NCBI RefSeq assembly: GCF_031157525.1
Contig: NZ_JAVIXR010000008.1
Location: 1-64,000 of the forward strand
Reading direction: 5' to 3'
Source: Marinobacter sediminicola
GTDB lineage: Bacteria > Pseudomonadota > Gammaproteobacteria > Pseudomonadales > Oleiphilaceae
DNA: 64,000 nucleotides
Shown here piece after piece: positions 27,363-36,380 of the stretch. Every line of letters starts with the position of its first letter. Within the stretch, counting starts at the first letter, position 1. A model generated the notes under the pieces. It was given only the letters and a program-made list of their open reading frames with translations. It was not told where the DNA came from and did not search any database. A program made the translations under genes and the position numbers.

Positions 27363-28461
27363 AGCTTAGCTCCGTAGCCGTGGTTCTGTTTCGTGCCGTC
27401 GATGCTGCATGGTTCAGGGGCAAAATGCGTGACGGATCGCCGTTTTCAAGGCAAAGCTGTTTCGCCAGAGAGCGTGAAATAATCAGCGCATCCGAACCTT
27501 CGGAAACCTCAGATGTGACGGTAGCCCGAAAGTTTGCTGTTCCTGTGTTTGCGATCAGCGTTGGTTCGTGTTGTTCGTGGTTGGTGCGGCCAAAGAGTGC
27601 ATTGGGGCCTGCAACGTAATCATCCACTCTAACGCGGTGCTCGGATGAGGATCTGACGCTTAGTATCTCTGCCAAGGCGCACTCTACCGTTGGCCCCGCA
27701 TCAAACAGGTCTATCAATCCTTTGTGCGTAAAACCCTCTGCTTCCAGAATCTTTAGGGCTGGCCGGGTGTTGTTATGCACCTGGCTAAGAACAGCTCGGG
27801 CCTCCGGGCTCATCAGGCACGTATAGAGTGGATGCGAGGGCATCAGTTCATCAATGAAATCTGTGTAACCTGCACCAACCAGGTGGGTTGCCTGGGCAAA
27901 TTCCATGTCAACAAAGTGCGTGCTCAGCCAGTCCCAAAAGGGTGACCGGCTAGCGGCATCCGAAACACCGCGCATTTCGGCAATGATTTTGTGTGAGAAG
28001 CGTTCCGGGTGAAGTGCCATAAAAAGAAAACGCACCCGGGAAAGCAGTTTGCCCGCATTGGCCCGGCGAAACTCGGGACGCAAATAAAGAGAGCAGATCT
28101 CGGAATAACCTGTGTAGTGGTTGCAGCGGGTGAGGGTTTCCACGCTCTTGCGAACGTCAAGGTCCCGCGAGTGGTGGGTTACAGTGTTTCGTCGGAAATG
28201 GTAGAGCGGCTGGGTATGGCCGGTGTTTGCCTCAATACCACTGGTGCCAAGGATGTCGCCGGTGGCCTCATCTTCCAGCACAAACAGGTAGTGCTCATCG
28301 CCAGGGCTGGATACTTTGCGCTCGAAGCTTGCCATGGAGTGAGCAATCTTTTGTGCTAAAGCGTCCCTGTCGGGCATTAGTGATGTGAAACCCGGGCCAG
28401 ACTCTTCGGCTATCTGATAAAGGGTATCCAGATCTTTGTCTGCAATTGGGCGAATAATCAT
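27352..28461 (-). CDS. astA: arginine N-succinyltransferase
   Basis: A 369-residue GNAT-fold enzyme of the AstA/AruG family. It opens with IIRPIADKDLDTLYQIAEESGPGFTSL and has EICSLYLRPEFRRANAGKLLSRVRFLF for the acyl-CoA site. AstA transfers succinate from succinyl-CoA to arginine (or ornithine) as the first step of the ast route. The length is about 25 residues above the usual 344, mostly at the C-terminus. The other ast genes are not here. The ATG at 28461 is preferred because the conserved sequence begins there; 28491 is possible. Confidence 0.85.
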   Translation of the reverse strand: MIIRPIADKDLDTLYQIAEESGPGFTSLMPDRDALAQKIAHSMASFERKVSSPGDEHYLFVLEDEATGDILGTSGIEANTGHTQPLYHFRRNTVTHHSRDLDVRKSVETLTRCNHYTGYSEICSLYLRPEFRRANAGKLLSRVRFLFMALHPERFSHKIIAEMRGVSDAASRSPFWDWLSTHFVDMEFAQATHLVGAGYTDFIDELMPSHPLYTCLMSPEARAVLSQVHNNTRPALKILEAEGFTHKGLIDLFDAGPTVECALAEILSVRSSSEHRVRVDDYVAGPNALFGRTNHEQHEPTLIANTGTANFRATVTSEVSEGSDALIISRSLAKQLCLENGDPSRILPLNHAASTARNRTTATELSYAY

Positions 28462-28577
28462 GGGCTGCAACCTGGCGTTGTTTCCGGACATTATGCATTG
28501 AAGCTTTGTCGGATTGCAGGTGCAGTTTGCTCAAAATGGGTTATGATCTTATCAAAATAACGGAGATATTTAGCACA

Positions 28578-29006
28578 ATGATGAAAAGCAAAGATCAAAA
28601 GCTGCTAATGCTGCTGCGCCAGAATGCCAGAGCCAGCATTACGGATCTGGCCAGAGCTTTGCAGTTGTCCCGCTCAACGGTTCAAAGCCGAATCTCGCGG
28701 CTGGAGGCCAGCGGGGTGATAGTCGGGTATGCGGTTCAGCTGGGGGGGGCGTTTTCTGCCAGCCAGGTGGAGGCTCATGTCTCTATTAAAGTGGCCCAAA
28801 AGTTAACAGCGCGAACAAACAATGCACTCGAGGGCATTAGCCAGGTAGTGCAATTATTTTCCGTAAGCGGAGAGTACGATCTGATAGCGATCGTGCAGGC
28901 TCAGTCTCTTGAGGAGCTGAGCGCAGTGTTAGACGAAATTGGTAACCTGGAGGGCGTCGAGCGCACTAACTCAGCCGTGGTGTTGGAAACCCGCTTCCGG
29001 CGTTAG
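28578..29006 (+). CDS. Lrp/AsnC-family regulator next to astA
   Basis: A 142-residue regulator with an N-terminal helix-turn-helix (LLRQNARASITDLARALQLSRSTVQSRISRLE) and a C-terminal RAM domain ending ERTNSAVVLETRFRR. The start at 28578 follows GGAG by 12 bases; an ATG immediately after is also possible. It is divergent from the astA-DUF1338 pair across 116 bases, so it is the likely regulator of that operon, with arginine, lysine or a related amino acid as effector. Confidence 0.82.
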   Translation: MMKSKDQKLLMLLRQNARASITDLARALQLSRSTVQSRISRLEASGVIVGYAVQLGGAFSASQVEAHVSIKVAQKLTARTNNALEGISQVVQLFSVSGEYDLIAIVQAQSLEELSAVLDEIGNLEGVERTNSAVVLETRFRR

Positions 29007-29037
29007 GCGTTTGTTCGCAGCCTTTTGCATTGATGCC

Positions 29038-29148
29038 TCAGGTGCCCAGCATTCCGGAAAAAGCGCTGTATAGGAACGCGGCAGAGCCAAGCAGGATAAA
29101 TGCCCAGGCTGGGAAGATAAGGACGGAGCGGGTTGTCGACTGCCTCAT
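29038..29148 (-). CDS. 36-residue single-helix membrane protein
   Basis: A short frame with an excellent ribosome site (GAGGAG, 6 bases before the ATG). Its product starts MRQSTTRSVLIFPAW, has one hydrophobic helix of about 22 residues, and ends SGMLGT. The positive N-terminus predicts an N-in orientation. It is convergent with the Lrp-type regulator, 31 bases apart. No family is recognised. The ribosome site and helix make translation likely. Confidence 0.55.
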   Translation of the reverse strand: MRQSTTRSVLIFPAWAFILLGSAAFLYSAFSGMLGT

Positions 29149-29353
29149 GGCGGTCTCCTCTGAGAGGTTAAATTCGATAAGCTTCGAATTTCACTCTAGA
29201 CCAATCTTGACGGATGTCATACAAAAAATGATCAACTTTTTTGGCGCGTGACCAAAGATGGGATGGATTGGTCATTGAGTGGGGTGTTTAATGCCATTGA
29301 GCTATCGCTAAATAACACTACTATTTGTGAAGCTGAATGAAAGTGCATTAGAG

Positions 29354-29367
29354 TGAATGTGTATTCA
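29354..29367. promoter_or_regulatory. TGAAT-N4-ATTCA inverted repeat before acyl-CoA synthetase
   Basis: A perfect 5-bp inverted repeat with a 4-base centre, 48 bases before the start of the acyl-CoA synthetase gene. Position and symmetry fit a repressor operator, perhaps of a TetR-type fatty-acid regulator, but no known consensus is matched. Confidence 0.3.
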
Positions 29368-29414
29368 TGTATTGGCCGGAATTCGTTAACGATAACAATA
29401 ACCAGGAGTTTTTC

Positions 29415-31097
29415 ATGGCATTGGATCCTCGCAAGCAGACCTCTTTGCACTGTTTGTATTATTGGGCAGAGAAAAGCCCTGAAAGCACATACCTCACCCA
29501 GCCTTATCCAGATGGAACACTAGAGGACATTAGTTGGAAACAGGCTGCCGACCAGGTGTCGCGCATGGCTGCTCACCTGAATAGTCTTGAGCTCCCTGAA
29601 CGAAGCAATATCGCCGTTCTGGGCAAAAACAGCGCGCACTGGATTCTGTCGGATCTCGCTATCTGGGCCGCCGGCCATGTATCTGTGCCGCTATACCCCA
29701 CGCTCAACGGGGATGCTGCTGCCTATGTTCTTGAGCACTCTGAGGCAAAGCTGTTGTTTCTGGGTAAGCTTGATGGCCTCGCAGATGGCTGGAACGATAT
29801 AAAAGGGCACATTCCCTCAGACCTCCCCGTTATATCTCTGCCCATGTCGCCGCGCGAGGACACCCCCAAGTGGCGAGATCTTATTGCCAGGCATGAGCCT
29901 GCTGCTCCGAAGTTACCGGACCAGGATGCACTAGCCACGATCGTGTATACCTCAGGAAGTACTGGCCGCCCTAAAGGGGTTATGCAAAGCTTCCGAGCCA
30001 TGATGGCGGTTGCAGATGGTTTGCAGCAGATGTTCACAGTGTCATCCGAGGACCGCATGCTGTCCTATCTGCCGCTTGCACATGTGGCAGAGCGGGCAGC
30101 GGTTGAGACTCAGTCTCTGTATTTTGGCTTCCAGGTATATTTTGCCGAGAGTCTGGATACCTTCCAGCAAGACCTTCAGCGTGCCAGGCCAACACTGTTT
30201 TTCTCTGTCCCGCGCTTGTGGATGAAGTTCTACCTTGGGGTGAACGCCAAGCTGCCCCCCAAAAAACAAAAATTGCTATTCCGCATCCCGATTCTGCGTT
30301 CCGTGGTGAAAAAGAAAGTGCTTAAACAACTGGGGCTGGATCATTGCCGGGCCGCACTGACAGGGGCCGCACCTTTATCGGAAGAAATCATCCTGTGGTA
30401 TCGAAACCTTGGGCTGGAGTTGCTTGAGGTTTATGGCATGACTGAAAATTTCGGATACTCCCATGCCAGCAGGCCAGGACGAGCCAGGATAGGATTGGTC
30501 GGCGAGGCCAATCCGGGTGTGGAGCACCGCATTGGCGAAGGTGGTGAGCTGGAGGTGAAAAGCCCGGGAATGATGATGGGCTACTACCAAAACGAAGAGA
30601 AAACCCGCGAGGATGTTACTGATGATGGATTTCTCAGAACCGGTGACATGGGTGAAATCGACGCAAGTGGCTATCTGAAGATTACAGGTCGTGTAAAAGA
30701 CCTGTTCAAAACGTCTAAAGGTAAATACGTTGTGCCGGTTCCTATCGAGAACCGGTTTAACCATCCTTCGGTGGAAGTTGTTTGTGTGGCCGGCGCCAAC
30801 CAGCCCCAGCCTTGCCTGATGATCCTTTTGTCAGAAGACGTTCGGGGAGCGCTTGCAAAGGGTATGGATCGTACGGAGCTTGAGCAGGAACTGCTGAAAG
30901 AATTGGACGCAGTAAACCAAGGGTGCGAAGCCCACGAAAAAATATCCTTCGTGGTAGTCGTGAAAGAACCCTGGACCATGGAGAACGGCATGCTCACGCC
31001 AACCATGAAGATCAAGCGGAACGTAATCGAAGATACCTATAACCGCAAAATGGACAGCTGGTTTGAGCAGAAAAAGAAAGTAATTTGGGAATTATGA
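29415..31097 (+). CDS. AMP-dependent acyl-CoA synthetase (FadD/ACSL-like)
   Basis: A 560-residue ANL-superfamily enzyme. The phosphate loop is YTSGSTGRPKG, then YLPLAHVAER, the adenine site LLEVYGMTENFGYSH, and FLRTGDMGEIDASGYLKITGRVKDLFKTSKGKYV. The last is the hinge and acidic-lysine motif of the eukaryote-like long-chain synthetases. It activates a fatty acid through an acyl-adenylate. The start at 29415 has AGGAG 8 bases upstream. Confidence 0.88.
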   Translation: MALDPRKQTSLHCLYYWAEKSPESTYLTQPYPDGTLEDISWKQAADQVSRMAAHLNSLELPERSNIAVLGKNSAHWILSDLAIWAAGHVSVPLYPTLNGDAAAYVLEHSEAKLLFLGKLDGLADGWNDIKGHIPSDLPVISLPMSPREDTPKWRDLIARHEPAAPKLPDQDALATIVYTSGSTGRPKGVMQSFRAMMAVADGLQQMFTVSSEDRMLSYLPLAHVAERAAVETQSLYFGFQVYFAESLDTFQQDLQRARPTLFFSVPRLWMKFYLGVNAKLPPKKQKLLFRIPILRSVVKKKVLKQLGLDHCRAALTGAAPLSEEIILWYRNLGLELLEVYGMTENFGYSHASRPGRARIGLVGEANPGVEHRIGEGGELEVKSPGMMMGYYQNEEKTREDVTDDGFLRTGDMGEIDASGYLKITGRVKDLFKTSKGKYVVPVPIENRFNHPSVEVVCVAGANQPQPCLMILLSEDVRGALAKGMDRTELEQELLKELDAVNQGCEAHEKISFVVVVKEPWTMENGMLTPTMKIKRNVIEDTYNRKMDSWFEQKKKVIWEL

Positions 31098-31108
31098 TCG
31101 GGTAATGC

Positions 31109-31147
31109 AAAACGCCGGTGGCTCTGAGATCAGAACCACCGGCGTTT
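31109..31147 (+). terminator. rho-independent terminator after acyl-CoA synthetase
   Basis: Long stem AAAACGCCGGTGG/CCACCGGCGTTTT with an inner TCTGA/TCAGA extension. It lies 12 bases after the stop. A/T flanks on both sides make it potentially bidirectional. Confidence 0.85.
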
Positions 31148-31167
31148 TCAGTTTGGCTACTTGTTCC

Positions 31168-31193
31168 AGAGCTGCGTTATAGGGTGCAGCTCT
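31168..31193 (-). terminator. hairpin after the 64-residue gene
   Basis: AGAGCTGC pairs with GCAGCTCT around a 10-base loop, 21 bases past the stop of the minus-strand gene. There is no T-run, so it is a weak terminator candidate. Confidence 0.35.
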
Positions 31194-31213
31194 TTACGTT
31201 GGCCTGACTGGAA

Positions 31214-31408
31214 TCAGTGTCCGCCTTGCATCTGAACGATATCGGGCGTTGCTTCTGCAGCCTTCCGGTTGAATGACCGCAGCTTGCGGCTCATGAACTG
31301 GACCGCCATCTTCGCTGCCGCACGTGTGTGCTGGCTTCTCACTTCAGCACCATTGTGGAGGATGCTGGATGGTAGCGGTTTAACGGTTGCCATATGTCTT
31401 TGTGCCAT
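31214..31408 (-). CDS. 64-residue basic hypothetical protein
   Basis: A small soluble, arginine- and lysine-rich protein (MAQRHMATVKPLPSSI..., HTRAAAKMAVQFMSRKLRSF). No family is recognised. The start is fixed by AAGGAGGAAG 6 bases before the ATG. It is divergent from a LysR-type regulator with 140 bases between, so it is a candidate target of that regulator. Confidence 0.6.
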   Translation of the reverse strand: MAQRHMATVKPLPSSILHNGAEVRSQHTRAAAKMAVQFMSRKLRSFNRKAAEATPDIVQMQGGH

Positions 31409-31469
31409 AGCGACTTCCTCCTTTTGGTGAGTTGCTATTTGTGATCGGTTAAAAACTATTAACCTGAAT

Positions 31470-31485
31470 TTACATTGAATTGTAA
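31470..31485. promoter_or_regulatory. LysR-type box between the divergent genes
   Basis: TTACA-N6-TGTAA, a T-N11-A type inverted repeat, lies 64 bases before the LysR-type gene and 62 bases before the small basic protein. Such boxes are bound by LysR-type regulators that control their own and a divergent promoter. Confidence 0.4.
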
Positions 31486-31548
31486 GGGTATTTTTTTGCA
31501 GCGTAAATACGTTAAACTCCGTACTCATGTTGCAAATATGCAGTAGCT

Positions 31549-32448
31549 ATGGACTGGGATTATCTTCGATATATACACGCTCTGGCAATAGGCGGAACCC
31601 TCGCGAAGGCCGGAGAATTACTGGGCGTGCATCAAACTACCGTTTTGCGCCGACTCGACCAGATGGAAGAGACGTTGGGCGTACAGTTTTTTGAGCGCAA
31701 CCGGGATGGGCTTCAGCTGACACCAGTGGGGGAAACCGCTTTCCGTAATGCGGAAAAACTGTCAGTAGAAATGGAAAATCTTGAGCGCAAGCTGGTTGGA
31801 CAGGATGCCGCGCCTGTGGGCAAAGTACGGCTGGCAGCTGAAGACACGATGATGAGCGAGTTGCTCGGGTCGGTTCTGGCTGAACTGGTGCGTGAATTTC
31901 CCGACATTGAGCTGGAAGTGCTCACCGATAACGACGTTACCAATCTTACCCACAGGGAAGCCGACCTCACTTTGCGCCCCGAGAACAAGCCTCAGGCAAC
32001 GCTGGAGGGTGAGCGCATAGCGGCCATTGAATCGGCGGTATACGGCTCTGCCAGCTACTGTCGGCGCCACCGCAATATGGATATTGAAAACCAGCCAGAA
32101 GACTGCCTCTGGATTATTCCGGATGACACCTTCAGCCACCTGGCAACCGGTCGGTGGTACCGCAAGCACCTGAAACATGCCACGTCGGTCATTCGCTGTA
32201 ACAGCTTGCACGCCATGCATGCGCTGGCGCGGTCAGGCGCTGGCCTTGCGGTTTTGCCATGCTATTTGGGGGAGGGCACCAAAGAACTCCGCCGCCTGTC
32301 AGATCCGCTCGAAGGCGAAAGTGTCGACCTTTGGGTGCATGTAAGCCAGGACACTCAGCAAATGGCGAGAATTCGAATTGTAAAAGAGTTTCTGGTGGAC
32401 AGGCTGCGGGCTCAGGCCTCAGCAATCGAGTTTAACCCGGCACCCTGA
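31549..32448 (+). CDS. LysR-family transcriptional regulator
   Basis: A 299-residue regulator. The N-terminal helix-turn-helix reads MDWDYLRYIHALAIGGTLAKA, then LLGVHQTTVLRRLDQMEETLGVQFFER. The C-terminal periplasmic-binding-protein-like effector domain follows from about residue 90. The ligand is unknown. It ends 18 bases from the end of the convergent SLT-like gene. Confidence 0.88.
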   Translation: MDWDYLRYIHALAIGGTLAKAGELLGVHQTTVLRRLDQMEETLGVQFFERNRDGLQLTPVGETAFRNAEKLSVEMENLERKLVGQDAAPVGKVRLAAEDTMMSELLGSVLAELVREFPDIELEVLTDNDVTNLTHREADLTLRPENKPQATLEGERIAAIESAVYGSASYCRRHRNMDIENQPEDCLWIIPDDTFSHLATGRWYRKHLKHATSVIRCNSLHAMHALARSGAGLAVLPCYLGEGTKELRRLSDPLEGESVDLWVHVSQDTQQMARIRIVKEFLVDRLRAQASAIEFNPAP

Positions 32449-32466
32449 TCACCGGAGCGTTTGCAC

Positions 32467-33207
32467 TCAGCCACAGAATGGCCAGAACTGATACCACCGC
32501 CAGCATTGGAACTCCTGCTCGCAGGATTTGAGCTGATTGTCGTACCGGAAAGCCCGTGACTGCACCCGTGAAGCCAAGGCTGTAATAGAAGGCTTGCGGG
32601 CAAATGATTTGCGGGCGTAGCCGCCGCGGCCTTCGTGGTATGCCAGGTAAAGTTGGCGCGGGCTATGAAAGGGAATGCCGAGTTGGCGATGGGAGAGGTG
32701 GTTGTACCATCCCACAAAATCCAGCGCGTATTCCATATCCGTGCGCACGGTGAATAGGCCATCGCCGTTAGCAGCAAGGTATTCGCCCCAGGCCGGGTCC
32801 AGTGCCTGGGCGTAACCGTAAGCGGTGGTTGGACGGCTCCAGGGAATGAAGCCCCATAAACGGGTTCTCGGTGGCCGGGCATGACTGCGGAACGAAGACT
32901 CGTAGTACACGAAAGCCATCTGGGTAGCGATGGGTGTTCCCCAGCGTTCCTGGGAGTCTTTTGCGTAGTCGTACCAAATCGTGTGCTCCCGAAATATCTC
33001 GCACAGATGGTTCGGGTTGATGGGTGGTTCCGGGGCGAGCAAGCTGAAACGCAGTGTTGCCCATGTGCCGATGATCAAGCCCAGAACCGGAAGCCCGTAC
33101 CATTTCACGCGGGATCGCCACCGATCACGACGGGTCTGGCGCTTTCTTTTGCGTGGACGGGATCGCGTCCAGAGCTTTCCTACCAAACTGTCATCTCCGG
33201 AACCCAT
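32467..33207 (-). CDS. membrane-anchored SLT-like transglycosylase
   Basis: A 246-residue protein with a strongly basic N-terminus (RSRPRKRKRQTRRDRWRSR) and one membrane helix (WYGLPVLGLIIGTWATL). The periplasmic part has a lysozyme-like signature: Glu103 in VYYESSFR, AYGYAQALDPAW and LAYHEGRGGYA, in the order seen in lytic transglycosylases. The glutamate is the predicted catalytic acid. Family members are often annotated only as SLT-domain proteins. Confidence 0.65.
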   Translation of the reverse strand: MGSGDDSLVGKLWTRSRPRKRKRQTRRDRWRSRVKWYGLPVLGLIIGTWATLRFSLLAPEPPINPNHLCEIFREHTIWYDYAKDSQERWGTPIATQMAFVYYESSFRSHARPPRTRLWGFIPWSRPTTAYGYAQALDPAWGEYLAANGDGLFTVRTDMEYALDFVGWYNHLSHRQLGIPFHSPRQLYLAYHEGRGGYARKSFARKPSITALASRVQSRAFRYDNQLKSCEQEFQCWRWYQFWPFCG

Positions 33208-33275
33208 GGATTGCTTGCTCAGGGGAGGGTGTGCGTGTCATAAACGCAGCATCCATCAAACAGGATGATAGTTAA

Positions 33276-34094
33276 ATGAAGCTTGGTACCCTAGTTAAAC
33301 CTCTTTTAATCGCCGGCCTGGTTCTGGCTGGCCCCGCCATGGCAGCGCCTAGCGCTCAGCAGGTGCTGACGGCATCGCCTATCGACGATATTGTTGAACG
33401 CTACCCTGCAATGATGAGCGAAGGCATTCGCGAAGGCTTGAAACGCAGTCAGCAGCTGCCTCCCATGGTTGCAGACACCATTGGATACGTTGTCAGCAAC
33501 AGTTTTCGTGCGGCGGATATAGAGCAACAAATAGTGAGAAACCTGGAGCGCGACCTCTCCGGGAAGCAGCTTGAAGCCGTGGACGGCTGGTACAAGACAC
33601 CGGTAGCCCGGAAAATCTCCGCTGCGGAGATTGCGGCTTCAGACCCGGCCGCGTGGCAAAAGATTCAAGCCAAGGCTGCGGAATTGAACAAAAAGTACAA
33701 AGGTACGGATCGTGCCCTGATGTTCGAGCGCTTTGATCGGGCGGCCCGAGCCACCGAAAGTGCTGTAGATACCACCATTGCTGTACAGCTTGGATTGACG
33801 ACAGCCATGGCTGCATTCAGCTCTGACTCAGCAAACTACGAAGAGCTTAAACGGAAGATAGAAAGCCAGCGAAGTACCATACGGGGCGTTGTTGAGCAGC
33901 AGGTATACAACAGTTATCTGCATACTTATGAAAAAATAAGCACTCAGGAAATGGGGTTGTATATCGATTTTCTGGAAAGCGGGCCGGGTTCTGCATTTTC
34001 GAAAACTGTCACCCAGAGTATTCAGCAGGCTATTACCGATCCGATTGAATCCATCGGCAATCAGATGGTTAAATTCCTCGCCCCTCAAAAGTGA
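33276..34094 (+). CDS. exported DUF2059-like protein
   Basis: A 272-residue protein with a signal peptide ending in GPAMA|APSA. The mature part is largely helical. Two segments resemble DUF2059 repeats: LERDLSGKQLEAVDGWYKTPVARKI near residue 90 and TYEKISTQEMGLYIDFLESGPGSAF near 220. DUF2059 has no known function. Secretion to the periplasm is the only firm inference. Confidence 0.65.
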   Translation: MKLGTLVKPLLIAGLVLAGPAMAAPSAQQVLTASPIDDIVERYPAMMSEGIREGLKRSQQLPPMVADTIGYVVSNSFRAADIEQQIVRNLERDLSGKQLEAVDGWYKTPVARKISAAEIAASDPAAWQKIQAKAAELNKKYKGTDRALMFERFDRAARATESAVDTTIAVQLGLTTAMAAFSSDSANYEELKRKIESQRSTIRGVVEQQVYNSYLHTYEKISTQEMGLYIDFLESGPGSAFSKTVTQSIQQAITDPIESIGNQMVKFLAPQK

Positions 34095-34111
34095 AAGCGG
34101 TGCTGAAGAGG

Positions 34112-34141
34112 CTGGCTTCTGAAACAATCAGAAGCCAGTTT
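34112..34141 (+). terminator. terminator after DUF2059-like gene
   Basis: Perfect 11-bp stem CTGGCTTCTGA/TCAGAAGCCAG with a 5-base loop and a short TTT tail, 18 bases past the stop. It also faces the end of the minus-strand parvulin gene. Confidence 0.65.
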
Positions 34142-34160
34142 GCAAGCAGTGCCGGGGCGC

Positions 34161-34439
34161 TTAGCTGCGGCTGGTTACTTCCAGAAGGTGGTAGCCAAAC
34201 TGGGTCTTGACCGGCCCGAGAACCTTATTGACTTCACCGCTGAACACCACTTTATCAAACTCTGGAACCATCTGGCCGGGGCCGAATGAACCCAGGTCGC
34301 CGCCGTTACGGCCAGACGGGCAAGAAGAGTGCTGCTTCGCTACTTCCGCGAAATCCTTGCCACCTTCAATTTCTTTCTTCAGTTCTTCACATTTTGCTTC
34401 GCTGTCTACCAGAATGTGGCGTGCGGTTGCCTGTGTCAT
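34161..34439 (-). CDS. parvulin-type peptidyl-prolyl isomerase, PpiC-like
   Basis: A 92-residue cytosolic single-domain parvulin. Conserved elements are ARHILVDSEAKCEEL, the S-x-CPSGRNGGDLGSFGPGQMVPEFD segment and the terminal FGYHLLEV. It isomerises prolyl peptide bonds. It matches E. coli PpiC in size and lacks a signal peptide. Confidence 0.92.
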   Translation of the reverse strand: MTQATARHILVDSEAKCEELKKEIEGGKDFAEVAKQHSSCPSGRNGGDLGSFGPGQMVPEFDKVVFSGEVNKVLGPVKTQFGYHLLEVTSRS

Positions 34440-34622
34440 GAAAACGTTCCTTAAATAAAATGAATGGGTAACTCTGAAAAGGAATGCTGCCTTTCCCCCG
34501 CGCTCTAGGCAAGCCCTTTTTATGCGTGTTTCTGCGGCCTCACGGTTACCATCGCAAACCTGTACAATGCCGGCTTTATTTAGCCGGTGCTGCGCTGGCC
34601 CTTACTTCTATAGGTTTGTTTC

Positions 34623-36209
34623 TTGATCTCTACTGCCAATATCACCATGCAATTCGGGGCTAAGCCCCTATTTGAAAATGTTTCCGCAAAGTTCGGTAAC
34701 GGCAACCGCTATGGCCTGATCGGGGCCAACGGCTGCGGTAAATCCACTCTGATGAAGATTCTCGGTGGTGACCTGGAACCGTCTGCCGGCCAGGTTATGC
34801 TGGAGCCGAATGTTCGTCTGGGTAAGCTGAGGCAGGATCAGTTTGCCTACGAGACCTGCTCCGTCATGGACACAGTCATCATGGGCCATGAAGAACTGTG
34901 GAACGTTAAAAAAGAGCGTGACCGCATCTATTCGCTGGCCGAGATGAGCGAAGAAGACGGTATGGCGGTGGCAGATCTGGAAGTTCAGTTCGCGGAAATG
35001 GACGGCTACACCGCCGAATCCCGCGCTGGCGAACTGCTTTTGGGCCTGGATATTCCACTGGAACAGCACGAAGGGCCGATGAGCAGCCTGGCCCCTGGCT
35101 GGAAGCTGCGGGTGCTGTTGGCACAGGCGCTGTTCTCTGATCCAGATGTATTATTGCTGGACGAGCCCACCAACCACCTGGACATTAACACCATCCGCTG
35201 GCTGGAAAACATTCTGGTGGCTCGCAGCAGCACCATGATCATCATTTCTCACGACCGTCACTTCCTGAACAGCGTGTGCACCCACATGGCTGACCTGGAC
35301 TATGGCGAGTTGAGGCTATTCCCGGGCAACTACGATGAATACATGACCGCGGCCACTCAGGCCCGCGAGCGCATGCTCTCGGACAACGCGAAGAAGAAAG
35401 CACAAATTGCAGAGCTGCAGCAGTTCGTAAGCCGCTTCTCCGCCAACGCATCCAAAGCAAAGCAGGCCACTTCTCGCGCCCGTCAGATCGACAAGATCCA
35501 ATTGGATGAAGTAAAGCCTTCAAGCCGCGTTAGTCCGTTTATCCGTTTTGAACAAGGCAAAAAGCTGCATCGCCAGGCGGTCACCATCCGGGATCTGACC
35601 AAAGGTTTTGATGGCAATACGTTATTCAACAAGCTGAACCTGCAAGTAGAAGCGGGTGAACGTGTGGCAGTAATTGGTCCCAACGGTATTGGTAAAACCA
35701 CTTTGTTGCAGTGCCTTGCAGGTGCTTACGAGCCGGACAGCGGTGAAGTGAAATGGACGGACAGCGCCGAAGTGGGCTATTACGCCCAGGACCATACGGA
35801 CGATTTTGCTGACGATGACACGCTGTCGGAATGGATGGCACAGTGGACTACCGGTGGTGAGCAATTGGTTCGTGGCACACTGGGCCGCATGCTGTTCTCC
35901 GGTGACGATATTGGCAAGTCGGTGCGGGTAATTTCCGGTGGTGAGCAGGGGCGCATGCTGTTCGGCAAGCTGATTCTGCAAAAGCCGAACGTAATGCTGC
36001 TGGATGAGCCTACTAACCACTTGGATATGGAGTCTATCGAGGCGCTGAACCTGGCACTTGAGAACTATCCGGGTACACTGATTTTCGTGAGCCACGACCG
36101 TGAGTTTGTGTCTTCCCTGGCCACTCGGATTATTGAGTTGACGCCTGAGGGGATTACGGACTTTAGTGGGACTTATGATGATTATCTTCGTAGCCAAGGG
36201 CATCTTTGA
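34623..36209 (+). CDS. ybiT: ABC-F translation factor
   Basis: A 528-residue soluble protein with two ABC ATPase domains and no membrane part. Walker A of domain 1 is GANGCGKST (residues 34-42), with [12 protein letters not shown] as Walker B; domain 2 has [17 protein letters not shown] and [11 protein letters not shown]. The linker [19 protein letters not shown] and overall sequence match YbiT closely. ABC-F proteins bind the ribosomal E site and resolve stalls. A TTG start is used; there is no nearby ATG or GTG that keeps the conserved [11 protein letters not shown] opening. Confidence 0.93.
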   Translation: MISTANITMQFGAKPLFENVSAKFGNGNRYGLIGANGCGKSTLMKILGGDLEPSAGQVMLEPNVRLGKLRQDQFAYETCSVMDTVIMGHEELWNVKKERDRIYSLAEMSEEDGMAVADLEVQFAEMDGYTAESRAGELLLGLDIPLEQHEGPMSSLAPGWKLRVLLAQALFSDPDVLLLDEPTNHLDINTIRWLENILVARSSTMIIISHDRHFLNSVCTHMADLDYGELRLFPGNYDEYMTAATQARERMLSDNAKKKAQIAELQQFVSRFSANASKAKQATSRARQIDKIQLDEVKPSSRVSPFIRFEQGKKLHRQAVTIRDLTKGFDGNTLFNKLNLQVEAGERVAVIGPNGIGKTTLLQCLAGAYEPDSGEVKWTDSAEVGYYAQDHTDDFADDDTLSEWMAQWTTGGEQLVRGTLGRMLFSGDDIGKSVRVISGGEQGRMLFGKLILQKPNVMLLDEPTNHLDMESIEALNLALENYPGTLIFVSHDREFVSSLATRIIELTPEGITDFSGTYDDYLRSQGHL

Positions 36210-36229
36210 TCTGACATAGCTTAGAGGCT

Positions 36230-36336
36230 GGGCCGGCTGGCAGGGCTGTCCAAAAACCGCTGTGGATACGTCCGTGTACGCTTGGCTCCGCCATCCATGG
36301 CTCCGCACATTTTTGGACAGCCCTGCCAGCCGACCC
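36230..36336. repeat. conserved-loop palindromic element, copy A
   Basis: A 27-bp stem with one mismatch encloses 53 bases. The perfect inner 22 bp are at 36235-36256 and 36310-36331. Both arms run to A5/T5 at the loop edge. The loop (36257-36309) is the reverse complement of that in copy B over 52 consecutive bases, while the stem sequence beyond the A/T end is different. It begins 20 bases after ybiT and ends 44 bases before the DUF1415 start. Confidence 0.85.
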
Positions 36337-36380
36337 GAATTAGGCTTAAGAGGTTGGATCAACAACTAGAGGGATTGAGT

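Noticed and set aside
36282..36380. N-terminal extension of the DUF1415 gene to an ATG inside the palindromic element
   Set aside because: The start lies in the conserved loop, the extension is not part of the family, and a GTG with a reasonable ribosome site at 36381 begins the conserved protein.
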